Assembly (NCBI GenBank): GCA_003235365.1
Contig: QJWJ01000201.1
Coordinates: 1 to 58,955 of the forward strand
Direction: 5' to 3'
DNA: 58,955 nt
Origin: Deltaproteobacteria bacterium
GTDB taxonomy: Bacteria; Myxococcota_A; Polyangia; Polyangiales; Polyangiaceae
In this document: positions 33,364-42,015 of the stretch, in pieces
Layout: each line of letters opens with the position of its first letter
How positions within the stretch are numbered: the first letter of the stretch is position 1
Translations under genes and position numbers: made by a program
The notes under the pieces: generated by a model
Told to the model about the DNA's origin: nothing
The model's database searches: none
Seen by the model: the letters and a program-made list of their open reading frames with translations, nothing else

Positions 33364-35693
33364 GGTGCCTGCTGCTCCTTCGCTGCCGGCTCGGCGGCTG
33401 CAGGTCCGAGACAGCGCTCGGCCAGCCGCGCCGCGGTGAAGCGTCGCCCGGGACTGACCCCTTTGGCTTCTGCATAGAGCTTGGCGGCTTGGTCGACGAC
33501 CTGCTTCTGTCCCAACGCACAAGCCACCTTCAAGCGCGTGTAGATCGCCTCGGCGGCAACCAGCGGTGTCTTCAACTCACGGCGCAGCGCCACGTCGAGC
33601 GCCTCGGCTGCCTCTTCCCAACGTCCACGCGCGTACAGGTTCTTGCCGAGCAAGTAATCGGCCAGGCCCGCCTTGTCGTCGGCCTGGGACCAGCGCCCGA
33701 GCGCTGGCGCTGCCGTCGACCAATCGGCGCCGAACGCGGGATCGCCGATCAGCAGGTCCGTGATGGCGCGCCGAGCGAGCTTGGCGTGCTCCCCACCCTG
33801 CAGCGCCGCACGCTTCACCTCCAACGTGCGCAAGTCGTCCTGATCGACGAGCAACTTGCGGGCGCGATCGTAGTGGGCTGCGGCGGCAGCGAGCTTGCCG
33901 TCGCGCAGCGCCACGTCACCCAGTCGCTCTTCGAGCCATTCGCGCTCCAACGCAGACAAGCTGTCGTCACCGAGCAAGGCGGCGTAGGCTTGGCGCGCCT
34001 GTTCGATTTCGCCCTCGCGCAGCGCGCAACTGCCCAGCCCGACACGCGCGCCGAAGTTGGTTGGATCCATCTGCAGAACCGCATCGTACAGTTCGCGCGC
34101 CTTGCTCGGATCCAGGTTGCCGAGTGCTCGATTGGCCTGCATCGCGACGGCGTCCACCTGGTGCGGACAGCGTCGACCGAACACCGCCGGGCGATCGTAG
34201 CGCGCTTTGGCCACGCCCATCGCTTCGTCGGGAAGCTCCACCTGGCTCAGGGCGGCGCGGAACTCGTTTTCGAGCTCACCGAGTGGCTTGCCCGCCGCCG
34301 TTTCGAGTGATGCCCCGCCGTACCAGTCGCGCACGGCAGCAACGCCGTAAGTCTCTTTGAGCCAATCGATGAACGCGCCGGCAACGGCATACGCCTTCGA
34401 TGAATTCTCCCCCAAGAATCCCAAACGAAAGATCTTGCCCAGCGGCGGAAGGATCTCGAGCCGCAACATCGCAGCGGCCCACTGTCGCAGCGTCAGATCG
34501 TCGTCCTGACGCGGCGAGGCCGCGACCGCGACGCCTTCGATGCGACCGGGATCCGGGATCCAGCCACCCGCAGGGCCAGCCACCAGGAATGGACCGCGGG
34601 CGAACACGCCGGCCATCACGTGGGCCAGCTCGTGCCCGAGGACCGGATGTGGAAAGCCGCTGGCTTGAATGTAGATCTCCTGGCGCCAGGGCTTGGCGAT
34701 GTACACGTCGCGCGCGCCCATCAGGTGCGCCTTCTGCCCAGAACTGGCAAACAAGTAGACCGTCGTACGTTCGGGCCCCGCCACCTCGAAGTACGCCTCG
34801 TGCTGACGAATGTGCGCGTCGCAGTCACGGGCCAGGGCGTGCGCGTCGCGCTGCGAGATCCCCGAAGCGTAAACGACCTCGCAGCGTTCGGACAACGCGA
34901 CGTGTCCCAGCTCCTGGCGAATCGAAGCCGTCGTCTGATAGTGCCCCAGCTGCGGGCCGGCCCAGGTGATGCCCAGCGCCAACAGCAACCCGACGGCCCC
35001 GAAGCGCACCGCGACGGGCCGCGCGGTCCACTGCATTTGCAGTGCGCCCGTCTCATCGCGACGGATCAACGCCGCGACGGCGTACGCCACCAACAGCCAC
35101 CCCAACGTGCCGACGCGATAAGTCACGAGCCGTCCGCTACCGTCGACGACCGTGTCGTAGAGCGTTCCGGAGAAGTAGCCGACGAAATGGTCGAAGGCGA
35201 AGATGATCGGGCTCGTGTAGTAACGCACCAGACTCGCCACGATCCCGACCAACGGCGCCGACAGTCCCAGCAGCACGGCGACGGGGACCTTGGCCTTCGA
35301 CTGCCACCCACCGAGCAACGCACCGCACAGGCCGCCCCACACCCCAGCCAGCAGCGCCCCCGGCAATGGCCCCACCGCAAAGAACGTCGCGTCCCCCCAG
35401 AAGTCGCAGAACCCCTCACGAGCGCCATGCACGAGCGCCACGACCACCGCGACCACTGCGAGCCCGAAACCGGAGCCAAAACCGCGGTGCAGCGCCGTCA
35501 AAGGCGTCGAACGCAGCGCCGCAGACTCGCCCGCGTTGAACGCCGTCGCCAGCAACGGCACGACCAGACCACAGGCCAGGCTGAATTCGTAACTGGGCCC
35601 GCCGAACAGCGGCAACAACCCGATGCCGAACAGAATGAGGCTGACCAGGGCCAACAGTGTCAGTTGGGCCCGCGAAGAGAACAGGACGCGCAC
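33360..35693 (-). CDS. Multi-pass membrane zinc metalloprotease with C-terminal TPR-like repeats
   Basis: The product is 777 aa from a GTG three bases after the Lon stop. Residues 1-250 contain about six to seven membrane helices (LTLLALVSLILFGIGLLPLF, FGLAVVAVVVALVHGA and others). A soluble domain follows with the zinc motif GHELAHVMAG (HELAH at 354-358) and a candidate third ligand Glu in RIEGVAVA (about 386), the gluzincin / peptidase-MA arrangement. From about residue 520 to 770, helical repeats of TPR type occur (ALGNLDPSKARELYDAVLQM, RVGLGSCALREGEIEQARQA). It sits between pseudo-Lon and the FGE-like lipoprotein, coupled to both. It is predicted to cleave or bind envelope proteins; the substrate is unknown. 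Confidence 0.85.
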   Translation of the reverse strand: MRVLFSSRAQLTLLALVSLILFGIGLLPLFGGPSYEFSLACGLVVPLLATAFNAGESAALRSTPLTALHRGFGSGFGLAVVAVVVALVHGAREGFCDFWGDATFFAVGPLPGALLAGVWGGLCGALLGGWQSKAKVPVAVLLGLSAPLVGIVASLVRYYTSPIIFAFDHFVGYFSGTLYDTVVDGSGRLVTYRVGTLGWLLVAYAVAALIRRDETGALQMQWTARPVAVRFGAVGLLLALGITWAGPQLGHYQTTASIRQELGHVALSERCEVVYASGISQRDAHALARDCDAHIRQHEAYFEVAGPERTTVYLFASSGQKAHLMGARDVYIAKPWRQEIYIQASGFPHPVLGHELAHVMAGVFARGPFLVAGPAGGWIPDPGRIEGVAVAASPRQDDDLTLRQWAAAMLRLEILPPLGKIFRLGFLGENSSKAYAVAGAFIDWLKETYGVAAVRDWYGGASLETAAGKPLGELENEFRAALSQVELPDEAMGVAKARYDRPAVFGRRCPHQVDAVAMQANRALGNLDPSKARELYDAVLQMDPTNFGARVGLGSCALREGEIEQARQAYAALLGDDSLSALEREWLEERLGDVALRDGKLAAAAAHYDRARKLLVDQDDLRTLEVKRAALQGGEHAKLARRAITDLLIGDPAFGADWSTAAPALGRWSQADDKAGLADYLLGKNLYARGRWEEAAEALDVALRRELKTPLVAAEAIYTRLKVACALGQKQVVDQAAKLYAEAKGVSPGRRFTAARLAERCLGPAAAEPAAKEQQAP

Positions 35694-35696
35694 GAC

Positions 35697-38081
35697 TCAG
35701 GGCCTGGCAACCCACTGCGGATCGCCCCGACGCGGGGGAACGTCCTGGCTCAGCACGAACCCCAGCACTTCATCGACGTGGGAGACGGCCTTGACGTCGA
35801 TCTCCGCCATCACTTCCGCCGGCACCTCCTCGAGATCGGGAAGGTTCTGCTTGGGCAACACCAAACGACGAATGCCAGCCCGGTGTGCGGCCAACACCTT
35901 TGCCTTGACCTCACCGATGCGCAGAATCCGCCCGCGCAGGGTGATCTCACCACTGACGGCAACGTCGGTGCGCGCCTCGATCCCGAGCAGCAGCGACGCC
36001 ACCGCGACGAACATCGTCAACCCTGCACCCGCCGCGTCCCGCGCCGAACCGCCGCGCGGCACGTGCAAATGCAGATCGATCGACTTGAGCCACAACGGGT
36101 CGAGGCCCAAGCGATCCGCTCGCGAACGGACGTAGGAAACCGCCGTTGCAGCCGACTCCTGCATGATCTTGCGCATGTTGCCAGTGACGTGGATGTCGCC
36201 CTTGCCGGGCATGCGCGTCACTTCGATCAGCAAGATGTCACCGCCTACCCCGGTCGCGCACAAGCCCGTGGCCACACCGGGCGCGGCGTCGCGCTCGGCG
36301 AGCTCCAAATGGTAGCGGCGCGTGCCCAGCACCGCCTCGACGTGCGGTTCGTTGGCGACCAGCGCCAAGTCCTGCTGACCCTCCGCGAGTTTGACCGCTG
36401 CATCGCGACACACGCTGCCGATCTCGCGTTCCAGACCACGTACGCCCGCTTCACGAGTGTAGTAGTCGATCATGATTTCCAGTCCGGGGCGGGTGAACGA
36501 CAGTTGCTGCTCGGTCAGACCGTGTTCACGCAGTTGCTTGGGCACCAAGAACTGTTGGGCGATGTTGAGCTTGTCGGTGCGCGTGTAACCCGGGACGTCG
36601 ATGAGCTCCATGCGGTCGCGCAGCGCCGCCGGAATCGTGCCCTTGTCGTTGGCCGTCGCCAGAAACACGACCTGCGACAGGTCGAAGGGAATGCCCATGA
36701 AATGGTCGACGAACGAGTCGTTCTGCGCCGGATCGAGCACTTCGAGCAAGGCAGAGGCCGGATCGCCCCGCACGTCGGCGCCCAACTTGTCGATCTCGTC
36801 CAGCACCAGCACCGGGTTCTTCGAGCCGACTTTCTTCAAAGCCTGGATGATGCGCCCAGGCAGCGCGCCGACGTAGGTACGGCGGTGGCCGCGGATCTCC
36901 GCTTCGTCGCGCACGCCACCCAATGCGATGCGCCCGTAGCGACGCCCCATGGCACGGGCGATCGAGCGACCGAGCGACGTCTTGCCGACCCCAGGCGGCC
37001 CGACGAACAGCAAGATCGGGCCGCGCTTGTCCCGGCGCAACTGGCGAATCGCCGAGTACTCGACGATGCGACGTTTGACGCTATCGAGCCCGTGGTGGTC
37101 TTCGTCGAGACAGCGCGCGACGCCCTTGACGTCGTTTTGGTCCGGCGTGGTGCGGCTCCACGGCAAGTCGGCGATCCACTCGACGTAGTTGCGGGTGACG
37201 TTGTACTCGGCCGACTGGGGCGCCATGGCACGCAGCCGCGACAACTGCTTGCGCGCCACTTCCATGGCTTCTCTCGGGACGTCGGCGCGCATGATTCGGG
37301 CACGTAGTGAATCGACTTCGTCCTCTTCACCCGCTTCGCCGAGCTCTTCGAGGATCGTCCGCATCTGCTCCCGCAGCACGAATTCGCGCTGCGACATGCT
37401 CATCTCGTCGCGGATCTCTTCGGCGATGGCATCCTTGGCGCGCAGCAGTTGCAGTTGTTTGGTGACGACCGCTTGCACCAGCCCCACACGGTCGGCCACA
37501 CTCACCGCCTCGAGGATGCGCTGACGATCGGCCACCTTGGCCTGTTCGTCGGAGAAGTTGGACGCAATCAAGTCCGCCAGCGGGCCCGGTTCGCGCACGT
37601 TGTCCAGGATGCTGGCGGTCTCTTTGGGCAGCTCCGGCGTGAGACTGAGCACCTCGCGGGTGGACTCACGCAGCCGCGCGGTCACGTCGGCGAGCTCGTC
37701 CTGGGTGCCGCGACGCTCGGGCAGCCGCTCGATGTCGGCCTGCATGAAGGGCTCGAGCGACACGGCCTGGCGCACCGCGAAGCGCCCCAACCCGTTGAGC
37801 ACCACCGAGTAGTTCGAGGGCCCGAGCCGGATGACTTTGACAACCCGCGCCAACGTCCCCACCTCGTACACGTCCTCGAAAGTCGGCTCGACGGTGTCGG
37901 CCTTTCGCTGGGCGAGCACACCGACCAACGCACGCTCTTGCCCGGCGAGTTGCTCGACGAGCCGCACGCTGCGCGGGCGCCCCACGTTGATCGGCACCAC
38001 GCTCATCGGGAAAAGCACGGAGTTGCGTAATGGCAGCACTGCGATTCTTTCGAGTTCGCGAGGCGATCCGGGCTCGGACAT
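35697..38081 (-). CDS. lon: Lon-family ATPase with catalytic Ser replaced by Gly (predicted protease-dead)
   Basis: The product is 794 aa, normal Lon length. The N-terminal LAN domain (IAVLPLRNSVLFPMSVVPIN) and long helical region are intact. The AAA+ module has Walker A LLFVGPPGVGKTSLGRS, Walker B PVLVLDEIDKLG and GHRRTYVGALPGRIIQALKK. In the peptidase domain the usual KDGPSAG around the nucleophile reads RDAAGAGLT; the Ser position (residue 685, codon at 36027-36029) is Gly. The dyad Lys is still present in GEVKAKVLAAHR. Three neighbouring changes argue against a sequencing error. ATP-driven unfolding or chaperone activity may remain. It heads a leftward operon with a membrane metalloprotease and two lipoproteins. 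I expect a genuine Lon elsewhere in the genome. Confidence 0.93.
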   Translation of the reverse strand: MSEPGSPRELERIAVLPLRNSVLFPMSVVPINVGRPRSVRLVEQLAGQERALVGVLAQRKADTVEPTFEDVYEVGTLARVVKVIRLGPSNYSVVLNGLGRFAVRQAVSLEPFMQADIERLPERRGTQDELADVTARLRESTREVLSLTPELPKETASILDNVREPGPLADLIASNFSDEQAKVADRQRILEAVSVADRVGLVQAVVTKQLQLLRAKDAIAEEIRDEMSMSQREFVLREQMRTILEELGEAGEEDEVDSLRARIMRADVPREAMEVARKQLSRLRAMAPQSAEYNVTRNYVEWIADLPWSRTTPDQNDVKGVARCLDEDHHGLDSVKRRIVEYSAIRQLRRDKRGPILLFVGPPGVGKTSLGRSIARAMGRRYGRIALGGVRDEAEIRGHRRTYVGALPGRIIQALKKVGSKNPVLVLDEIDKLGADVRGDPASALLEVLDPAQNDSFVDHFMGIPFDLSQVVFLATANDKGTIPAALRDRMELIDVPGYTRTDKLNIAQQFLVPKQLREHGLTEQQLSFTRPGLEIMIDYYTREAGVRGLEREIGSVCRDAAVKLAEGQQDLALVANEPHVEAVLGTRRYHLELAERDAAPGVATGLCATGVGGDILLIEVTRMPGKGDIHVTGNMRKIMQESAATAVSYVRSRADRLGLDPLWLKSIDLHLHVPRGGSARDAAGAGLTMFVAVASLLLGIEARTDVAVSGEITLRGRILRIGEVKAKVLAAHRAGIRRLVLPKQNLPDLEEVPAEVMAEIDVKAVSHVDEVLGFVLSQDVPPRRGDPQWVARP

Positions 38082-38265
38082 ATGCGAGACACTAGTACGG
38101 AATCGTCAGCTGCGCAGCAGCAGGCAACGTCCGCTGAAAAAAACGGCCGTACGCGGTTTGCTCGAGGCGCCACAGCGCGCACGGCCTGGCGCGACGTCTG
38201 CGATGCGGCCCACTTCAGTGGATTCTGTGGTGCGGGAGCGCATTGTGCTAAAGGCCAAGGCGACC

Positions 38266-38946
38266 ATGACCGCACACACGCTCACCACCCGGCTGACAGT
38301 CTTGCTGGCGGCGTTCTGGCTGGCGGGCTGCGCGGCCAGGCCCCACGGCTCCGACCCGCAGGCAACCTTGCAAGCTTACTCGGCGGCACTGCGGGCTGGA
38401 GACGCTGAAGGCGCCTATGCCATGCTCAGCGAGCAAGCGAAAAAGCGTATGCCTTTCGAGGCGTTCGCACGGATCCTCGCGGACAATCCACAGGAATTGA
38501 TGCCCTTGGCCGAGTCGCTGGCGCGCCCGGCACAACAGGTCGAGATCACGGCCACGGTCACCGCCGACAACGGAGACAGCCTGCAACTCGTCCTCGAAGA
38601 CGGCCAGTGGAAGGCGGACATGTCGGCCATCCACCTATACAGCCAGGCCACCCCGCTGCGGGCCTTGGGGTCCTTCGTGAGGGCCTTCGAAGCGAAGCGC
38701 TACGACGTGTTGCTCGCGTTCGCCCCGAACGGACATCGGGAGGGTTTGACCGAGCAGATGCTGCGCAGCGCGTGGGAGGGCGACCAGCACCAGGAAATGG
38801 TTCAGCTAGTCTCTGCGCTCAAGGTGTCGCTACCGACAGCACGTGTCGAACTGTTGGGGGACGACCGCGCCACCGTCGCGTACGGCGCAGCTGGGACGGT
38901 CCAGCTGCTGTTGGAGGACGGCGTTTGGAAGATCGAGGAGTTTTGA
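38266..38946 (+). CDS. Predicted lipoprotein with duplicated NTF2-like domain
   Basis: The product is 226 aa from ATG 38266, with signal LTVLLAAFWLAGC as lipobox. The mature part has two similar halves: a first block LQAYSAALRAGDAEGAYAML leading to DSLQLVLEDGQWKADM, and a second block LGSFVRAFEAKRYDVLLAF leading to GTVQLLLEDGVWKIEEF. The pattern helix pair, then a strand-rich end with LEDGxWK, is like NTF2/DUF4878-type domains. The function is unknown. It is divergent from the Lon-like gene (184 bases between starts) and sits directly before hisB (one base), so it heads a rightward operon. Confidence 0.78.
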   Translation: MTAHTLTTRLTVLLAAFWLAGCAARPHGSDPQATLQAYSAALRAGDAEGAYAMLSEQAKKRMPFEAFARILADNPQELMPLAESLARPAQQVEITATVTADNGDSLQLVLEDGQWKADMSAIHLYSQATPLRALGSFVRAFEAKRYDVLLAFAPNGHREGLTEQMLRSAWEGDQHQEMVQLVSALKVSLPTARVELLGDDRATVAYGAAGTVQLLLEDGVWKIEEF

Positions 38947-38947
38947 C

Positions 38948-39535
38948 GTGAGGCGAGCCCGTGTTGCGCGTGCGACGAGTGAAACCGACATCGAAGTCGA
39001 AATCGATTTGGACGGCACCGGCCGCGCCGAGATCGATACCCCCATCCCCTTCTTGTCGCACATGCTCGAGCAGCTGCCGCGCCACGGCCTGTTCGACTTG
39101 ACGGTCGCGGCCAAAGGCGACGTGCACATCGACGGCCACCACACGACCGAAGACATCGGCATCGTGTTGGGCAAAGCCATGCAGCAAGCGCTCGGCGACC
39201 GCAAAGGCATCCGCCGCTACGGCTCGGCGACGTTGCCGATGGACGAGGCGTTGGTCACGGTCGCCCTCGACCTGTCGGGGCGCCCGTATTTCGTGTGGCG
39301 AGTGCCGATGCCGAAAGCCAAAATCGGCGAATGGGACAGCGAACTCGCCGAGGTGTTCTTCGAGGCGTTCGCCCGCAGCCTGGGCTGCAACCTGCACGTC
39401 AAACTCCACGAGGGCGCCAATCTCCACCACATCGTGGAGATCAGCTTCAAGGCCCTGGCCCGCTCGTTGCGCGCCGCGTGTGAACTCGATCCGCGCGCAC
39501 CGGGCATTCCGTCGACGAAGGGCTCTTTGGACTAG
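38948..39535 (+). CDS. hisB: Imidazoleglycerol-phosphate dehydratase
   Basis: The product is 195 aa from a GTG one base after the lipoprotein stop. The family signatures are complete: ARATSETDIEVEIDLDGTG, PFLSHMLEQLPRHGLFDL, the metal-binding GDVHIDGHHTTEDIGI, and the second half EGANLHHIVEISFKALARSL. It is the monofunctional dehydratase without a phosphatase domain. It makes imidazole-acetol phosphate, step six or seven of histidine synthesis. No other his synthesis genes are near, so the pathway is scattered. Confidence 0.97.
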   Translation: MRRARVARATSETDIEVEIDLDGTGRAEIDTPIPFLSHMLEQLPRHGLFDLTVAAKGDVHIDGHHTTEDIGIVLGKAMQQALGDRKGIRRYGSATLPMDEALVTVALDLSGRPYFVWRVPMPKAKIGEWDSELAEVFFEAFARSLGCNLHVKLHEGANLHHIVEISFKALARSLRAACELDPRAPGIPSTKGSLD

Positions 39536-39540
39536 TGGCG

Positions 39541-40914
39541 ATGCGTCGCACCAGCTCACGGCCCAGCCACGGTCCGCCGCCGTCGCAGTCGGACTCCCCG
39601 CCGTCCGCTGGCGGCTACAATCAAGAATTTCTCTACCACCTGTATCGCGGCAGCGAGTTGCTCCAAGACAACTCGGTCGACGACGCCAAGGCCGAACTCG
39701 AACGGGCGCTCAAGCTGCAGCCCAAGGACGTCGAAGGCCAAGGACTGCTGGGCATCGTCTACTTCCGGCTCGGCCTGTATCCGCGGGCCATCGAGATCTA
39801 CGAATCGCTGTGCCGCTCCGTGCCCGCCGAGGTCACCCCGCGCATCAATCTCGCCTTGTGTTACCTCAAGACGGGCCAAACCGAAGCCGCGCGCGACCAC
39901 CTGGACGAAGTGCTGCGCCTCGACCCGCAACACAAGCGTGCCTGGGGCTACATCGGGCTCGTCTATCAGCGCTTCGGTGATTTCGACAAAGCGCGCGTGG
40001 CCTTCGAACGCGGAGGACACGAAAAGATGGCCGAGCGCATGGCGGCCTTGTGCACCACGGACAGCGTGCCTTCGGCATCGGAGATCGCCGAGCTCGGCCC
40101 CGTCCTCAACAGCAGCGCGCCCGCGGGCTCGTTTCGACCGAGCTTGATGCCGAAGATGCCACCGCCTTCGGGCGTGCCCAAGCTCGAACCAGTGCCCACG
40201 GTGGCCCCGTCGGCGACCATGTCCCCCCCGGCGCGGCCCGACGTCCCGGTGCAGACGCACCGCTTCGTTCAAGAGCACGAGTTGGTGTTCCCCGAGACGC
40301 CGAAGGTCGTGCGCCTCGAAAGCGGGCAAGTGTTGGCGCGCATCGATGGCTCGTTGGCCGTACGGCCCGACTGCATCGCGCTGCTCAGTCACGACCGAGC
40401 TCCCTTCACGACCCAGAACCTTCGACGGCGTACGGGCGGGAAGCTACAGCGCGCCTCGCTCGGCGCCGATGGGGCGAAGATGGTGTCGTTGCTCGGGACG
40501 GGTCGCGTCGTGCTGGCCGCCCCCACTGCGCTGCGTTTGACGCTGTTGCAGACCGACGCCGAAGCCCTGCACGTGCTCGAACGCCACGTGGTGGCCTTCG
40601 AACCTTCCGTGCAATACGAAACGGGCACCGTCGACCCCCTGCTGGAAACGGCACCCATCGCGGTGAGTCTGACGGGCAAGGGCGTAGTCGTGATCAGCTC
40701 GACGGACCAGCCGCGTTGTGTCGAGCTCCGAGCGGACCGGCCGTTGGTGGTTCGAACCGAAGTGGTGCTGGGCTGGCTCGGTTCCGTCACGCCGCGCTTG
40801 GTCCCCGCCGTGGAAGCGCCGGCGGGGCTCGGCGCGATGATCGGCTTTTCTGGGACGGGAAGCGTGCTCCTTGATTTGGGCCGTCAAACGGGCGAAGACC
40901 CTCCGGCTCGATGA
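39541..40914 (+). CDS. TPR plus AIM24-domain protein
   Basis: The product is 457 aa from ATG 39541; a GTG at 39535 that overlaps the hisB stop is an equal alternative. After a Ser/Pro-rich start come about four TPR units (residues about 30-150: HLYRGSELLQDNSVDDAKAE, GLLGIVYFRLGLYPRAIEIY, INLALCYLKTGQTEAARDHL, GYIGLVYQRFGDFDKARVAF). A Pro-rich linker leads to a beta-rich C-terminal half (about 240-450) like the AIM24/TRAP-like fold: LARIDGSLAVRPD, GRVVLAAP, AFEPSVQYETG, GKGVVVISS and GLGAMIGFSGTGSVLLDL. AIM24 proteins are of uncertain function in bacteria. It is coupled to pgsA by ATGA. Confidence 0.8.
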   Translation: MRRTSSRPSHGPPPSQSDSPPSAGGYNQEFLYHLYRGSELLQDNSVDDAKAELERALKLQPKDVEGQGLLGIVYFRLGLYPRAIEIYESLCRSVPAEVTPRINLALCYLKTGQTEAARDHLDEVLRLDPQHKRAWGYIGLVYQRFGDFDKARVAFERGGHEKMAERMAALCTTDSVPSASEIAELGPVLNSSAPAGSFRPSLMPKMPPPSGVPKLEPVPTVAPSATMSPPARPDVPVQTHRFVQEHELVFPETPKVVRLESGQVLARIDGSLAVRPDCIALLSHDRAPFTTQNLRRRTGGKLQRASLGADGAKMVSLLGTGRVVLAAPTALRLTLLQTDAEALHVLERHVVAFEPSVQYETGTVDPLLETAPIAVSLTGKGVVVISSTDQPRCVELRADRPLVVRTEVVLGWLGSVTPRLVPAVEAPAGLGAMIGFSGTGSVLLDLGRQTGEDPPAR

Positions 40915-41543
40915 ACGCGTCGCGATCCAAGCGCAAGCGCAGTTCGACGCTGAAAAAAGACGCGTTGAACCTGCCCAACATCCTGACGATGGCGCGCATC
41001 GCCATCATCCCGGTCGTGCTTTGGCTGCTGGACGAGGGCACTCCCAAAGCCTGTGTTTGGGCGGCCTTGGTGTATTCGGCTGCGGCGCTGACGGATCTGC
41101 TCGACGGTTACCTGGCGCGGCGCATGAACATCGTCAGCGTGCTCGGCAAATTCCTCGACCCCCTGGCGGACAAGCTGCTGGTGATGGCGTCGTTGATCTG
41201 GATGATCCCCATGGGACGCATCGCCGAATGGACGGTGGTGTTGCTGCTCTCGCGGGAGATCTCGATCACCGCCCTGCGCTCGATCGCCAGCAGCGAAGGG
41301 CTCGTCATCGCGGCGATTCGCGGCGGGAAATCCAAGACGGCACTGCAGATGGCCGGCATCCTGTGCCTGATCATCGGCTACCCGTACCACCTGAGTCTGG
41401 GCTTCTACGACCTGGGAGAGGTGGATCTGGTGCTGGTCGGACGAGTACTGGTCTACATTTCGTTGGTTTTCTCCGTCACCAGTGCGTTTCAATACGTCGG
41501 CGTGTTCGCCGACGCCCTCGAGGCGCGCGAGCGCGCCGAATGA
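40911..41543 (+). CDS. pgsA: CDP-diacylglycerol-glycerol-3-phosphate 3-phosphatidyltransferase
   Basis: The product is 210 aa. The ATG overlaps the upstream stop (ATGA). A basic N-terminus leads to LNLPNILTMARIAIIPVVL, typical for PgsA. The CDP-alcohol phosphotransferase motif is intact: DLLDGYLARRMNIVSVLGKF followed by LDPLADK. Four to six membrane helices follow. It makes phosphatidylglycerol phosphate in the inner membrane. LSREISITALRSIA is also a PgsA-type segment, which separates it from other CDP-alcohol transferases. Confidence 0.95.
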   Translation: MNASRSKRKRSSTLKKDALNLPNILTMARIAIIPVVLWLLDEGTPKACVWAALVYSAAALTDLLDGYLARRMNIVSVLGKFLDPLADKLLVMASLIWMIPMGRIAEWTVVLLLSREISITALRSIASSEGLVIAAIRGGKSKTALQMAGILCLIIGYPYHLSLGFYDLGEVDLVLVGRVLVYISLVFSVTSAFQYVGVFADALEARERAE

Positions 41544-41641
41544 CGGCGATGGCGCCACTTTTGGCCGACCGCGCTCGGCGGCCACGCACAAAGCACCAGG
41601 CCAGTAGACACGGCCCGGCAACAGCTGGTAAGCCGCCGCCC

Positions 41642-42001
41642 ATGCCCCGCCTGACCCTGACGTCGCTCCGTTGTGTCGCAGCCCTGGCCCTGTGCCTGGC
41701 CGCCCCGTTGCTCGGCGGTTGTGCCGAGCAGGGCGAAGGCGAGCGCTGCGACATCAAGAACGACAATCTCGACTGCAGTGGCGACCTGGTCTGCAAGACC
41801 CTGCGCTCGCTCAACCGCGGCGCCACCGGGGCGGTCTGCTGCCCGGAAAACGGCGGCAAGGGCATCTGCACCCAGGGCGATTTCGACTTCTCCGACACGA
41901 GCCCGGCCGAACCGGCCACGCCCGCTTCAGCGGAGCCGAGCTCACCGAGTACCCCCGGCAGCCCCAGCGGCGACGGCGGCTCGCTTTCGGACGCCGGCTG
42001 A
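41642..42001 (+). CDS. Small Cys-containing lipoprotein
   Basis: The product is 119 aa from ATG 41642, with signal CVAALALCLAAPLLGGC as lipobox. An in-frame ATG at 41540 overlapping pgsA would add 34 residues and spoil the signal. The mature domain (about residues 25-75) has six or more Cys: GERCDIKNDNLDCSGDLVC and AVCCPENGGKGICTQG, a disulfide-knot-like module seen in many small myxobacterial lipoproteins. The tail is a Pro/Ser/Ala repeat. The function is unknown. Fourteen bases separate it from the SctS/FliQ gene. Confidence 0.78.
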   Translation: MPRLTLTSLRCVAALALCLAAPLLGGCAEQGEGERCDIKNDNLDCSGDLVCKTLRSLNRGATGAVCCPENGGKGICTQGDFDFSDTSPAEPATPASAEPSSPSTPGSPSGDGGSLSDAG

Positions 42002-42015
42002 GGTAGTTCTCGGCC

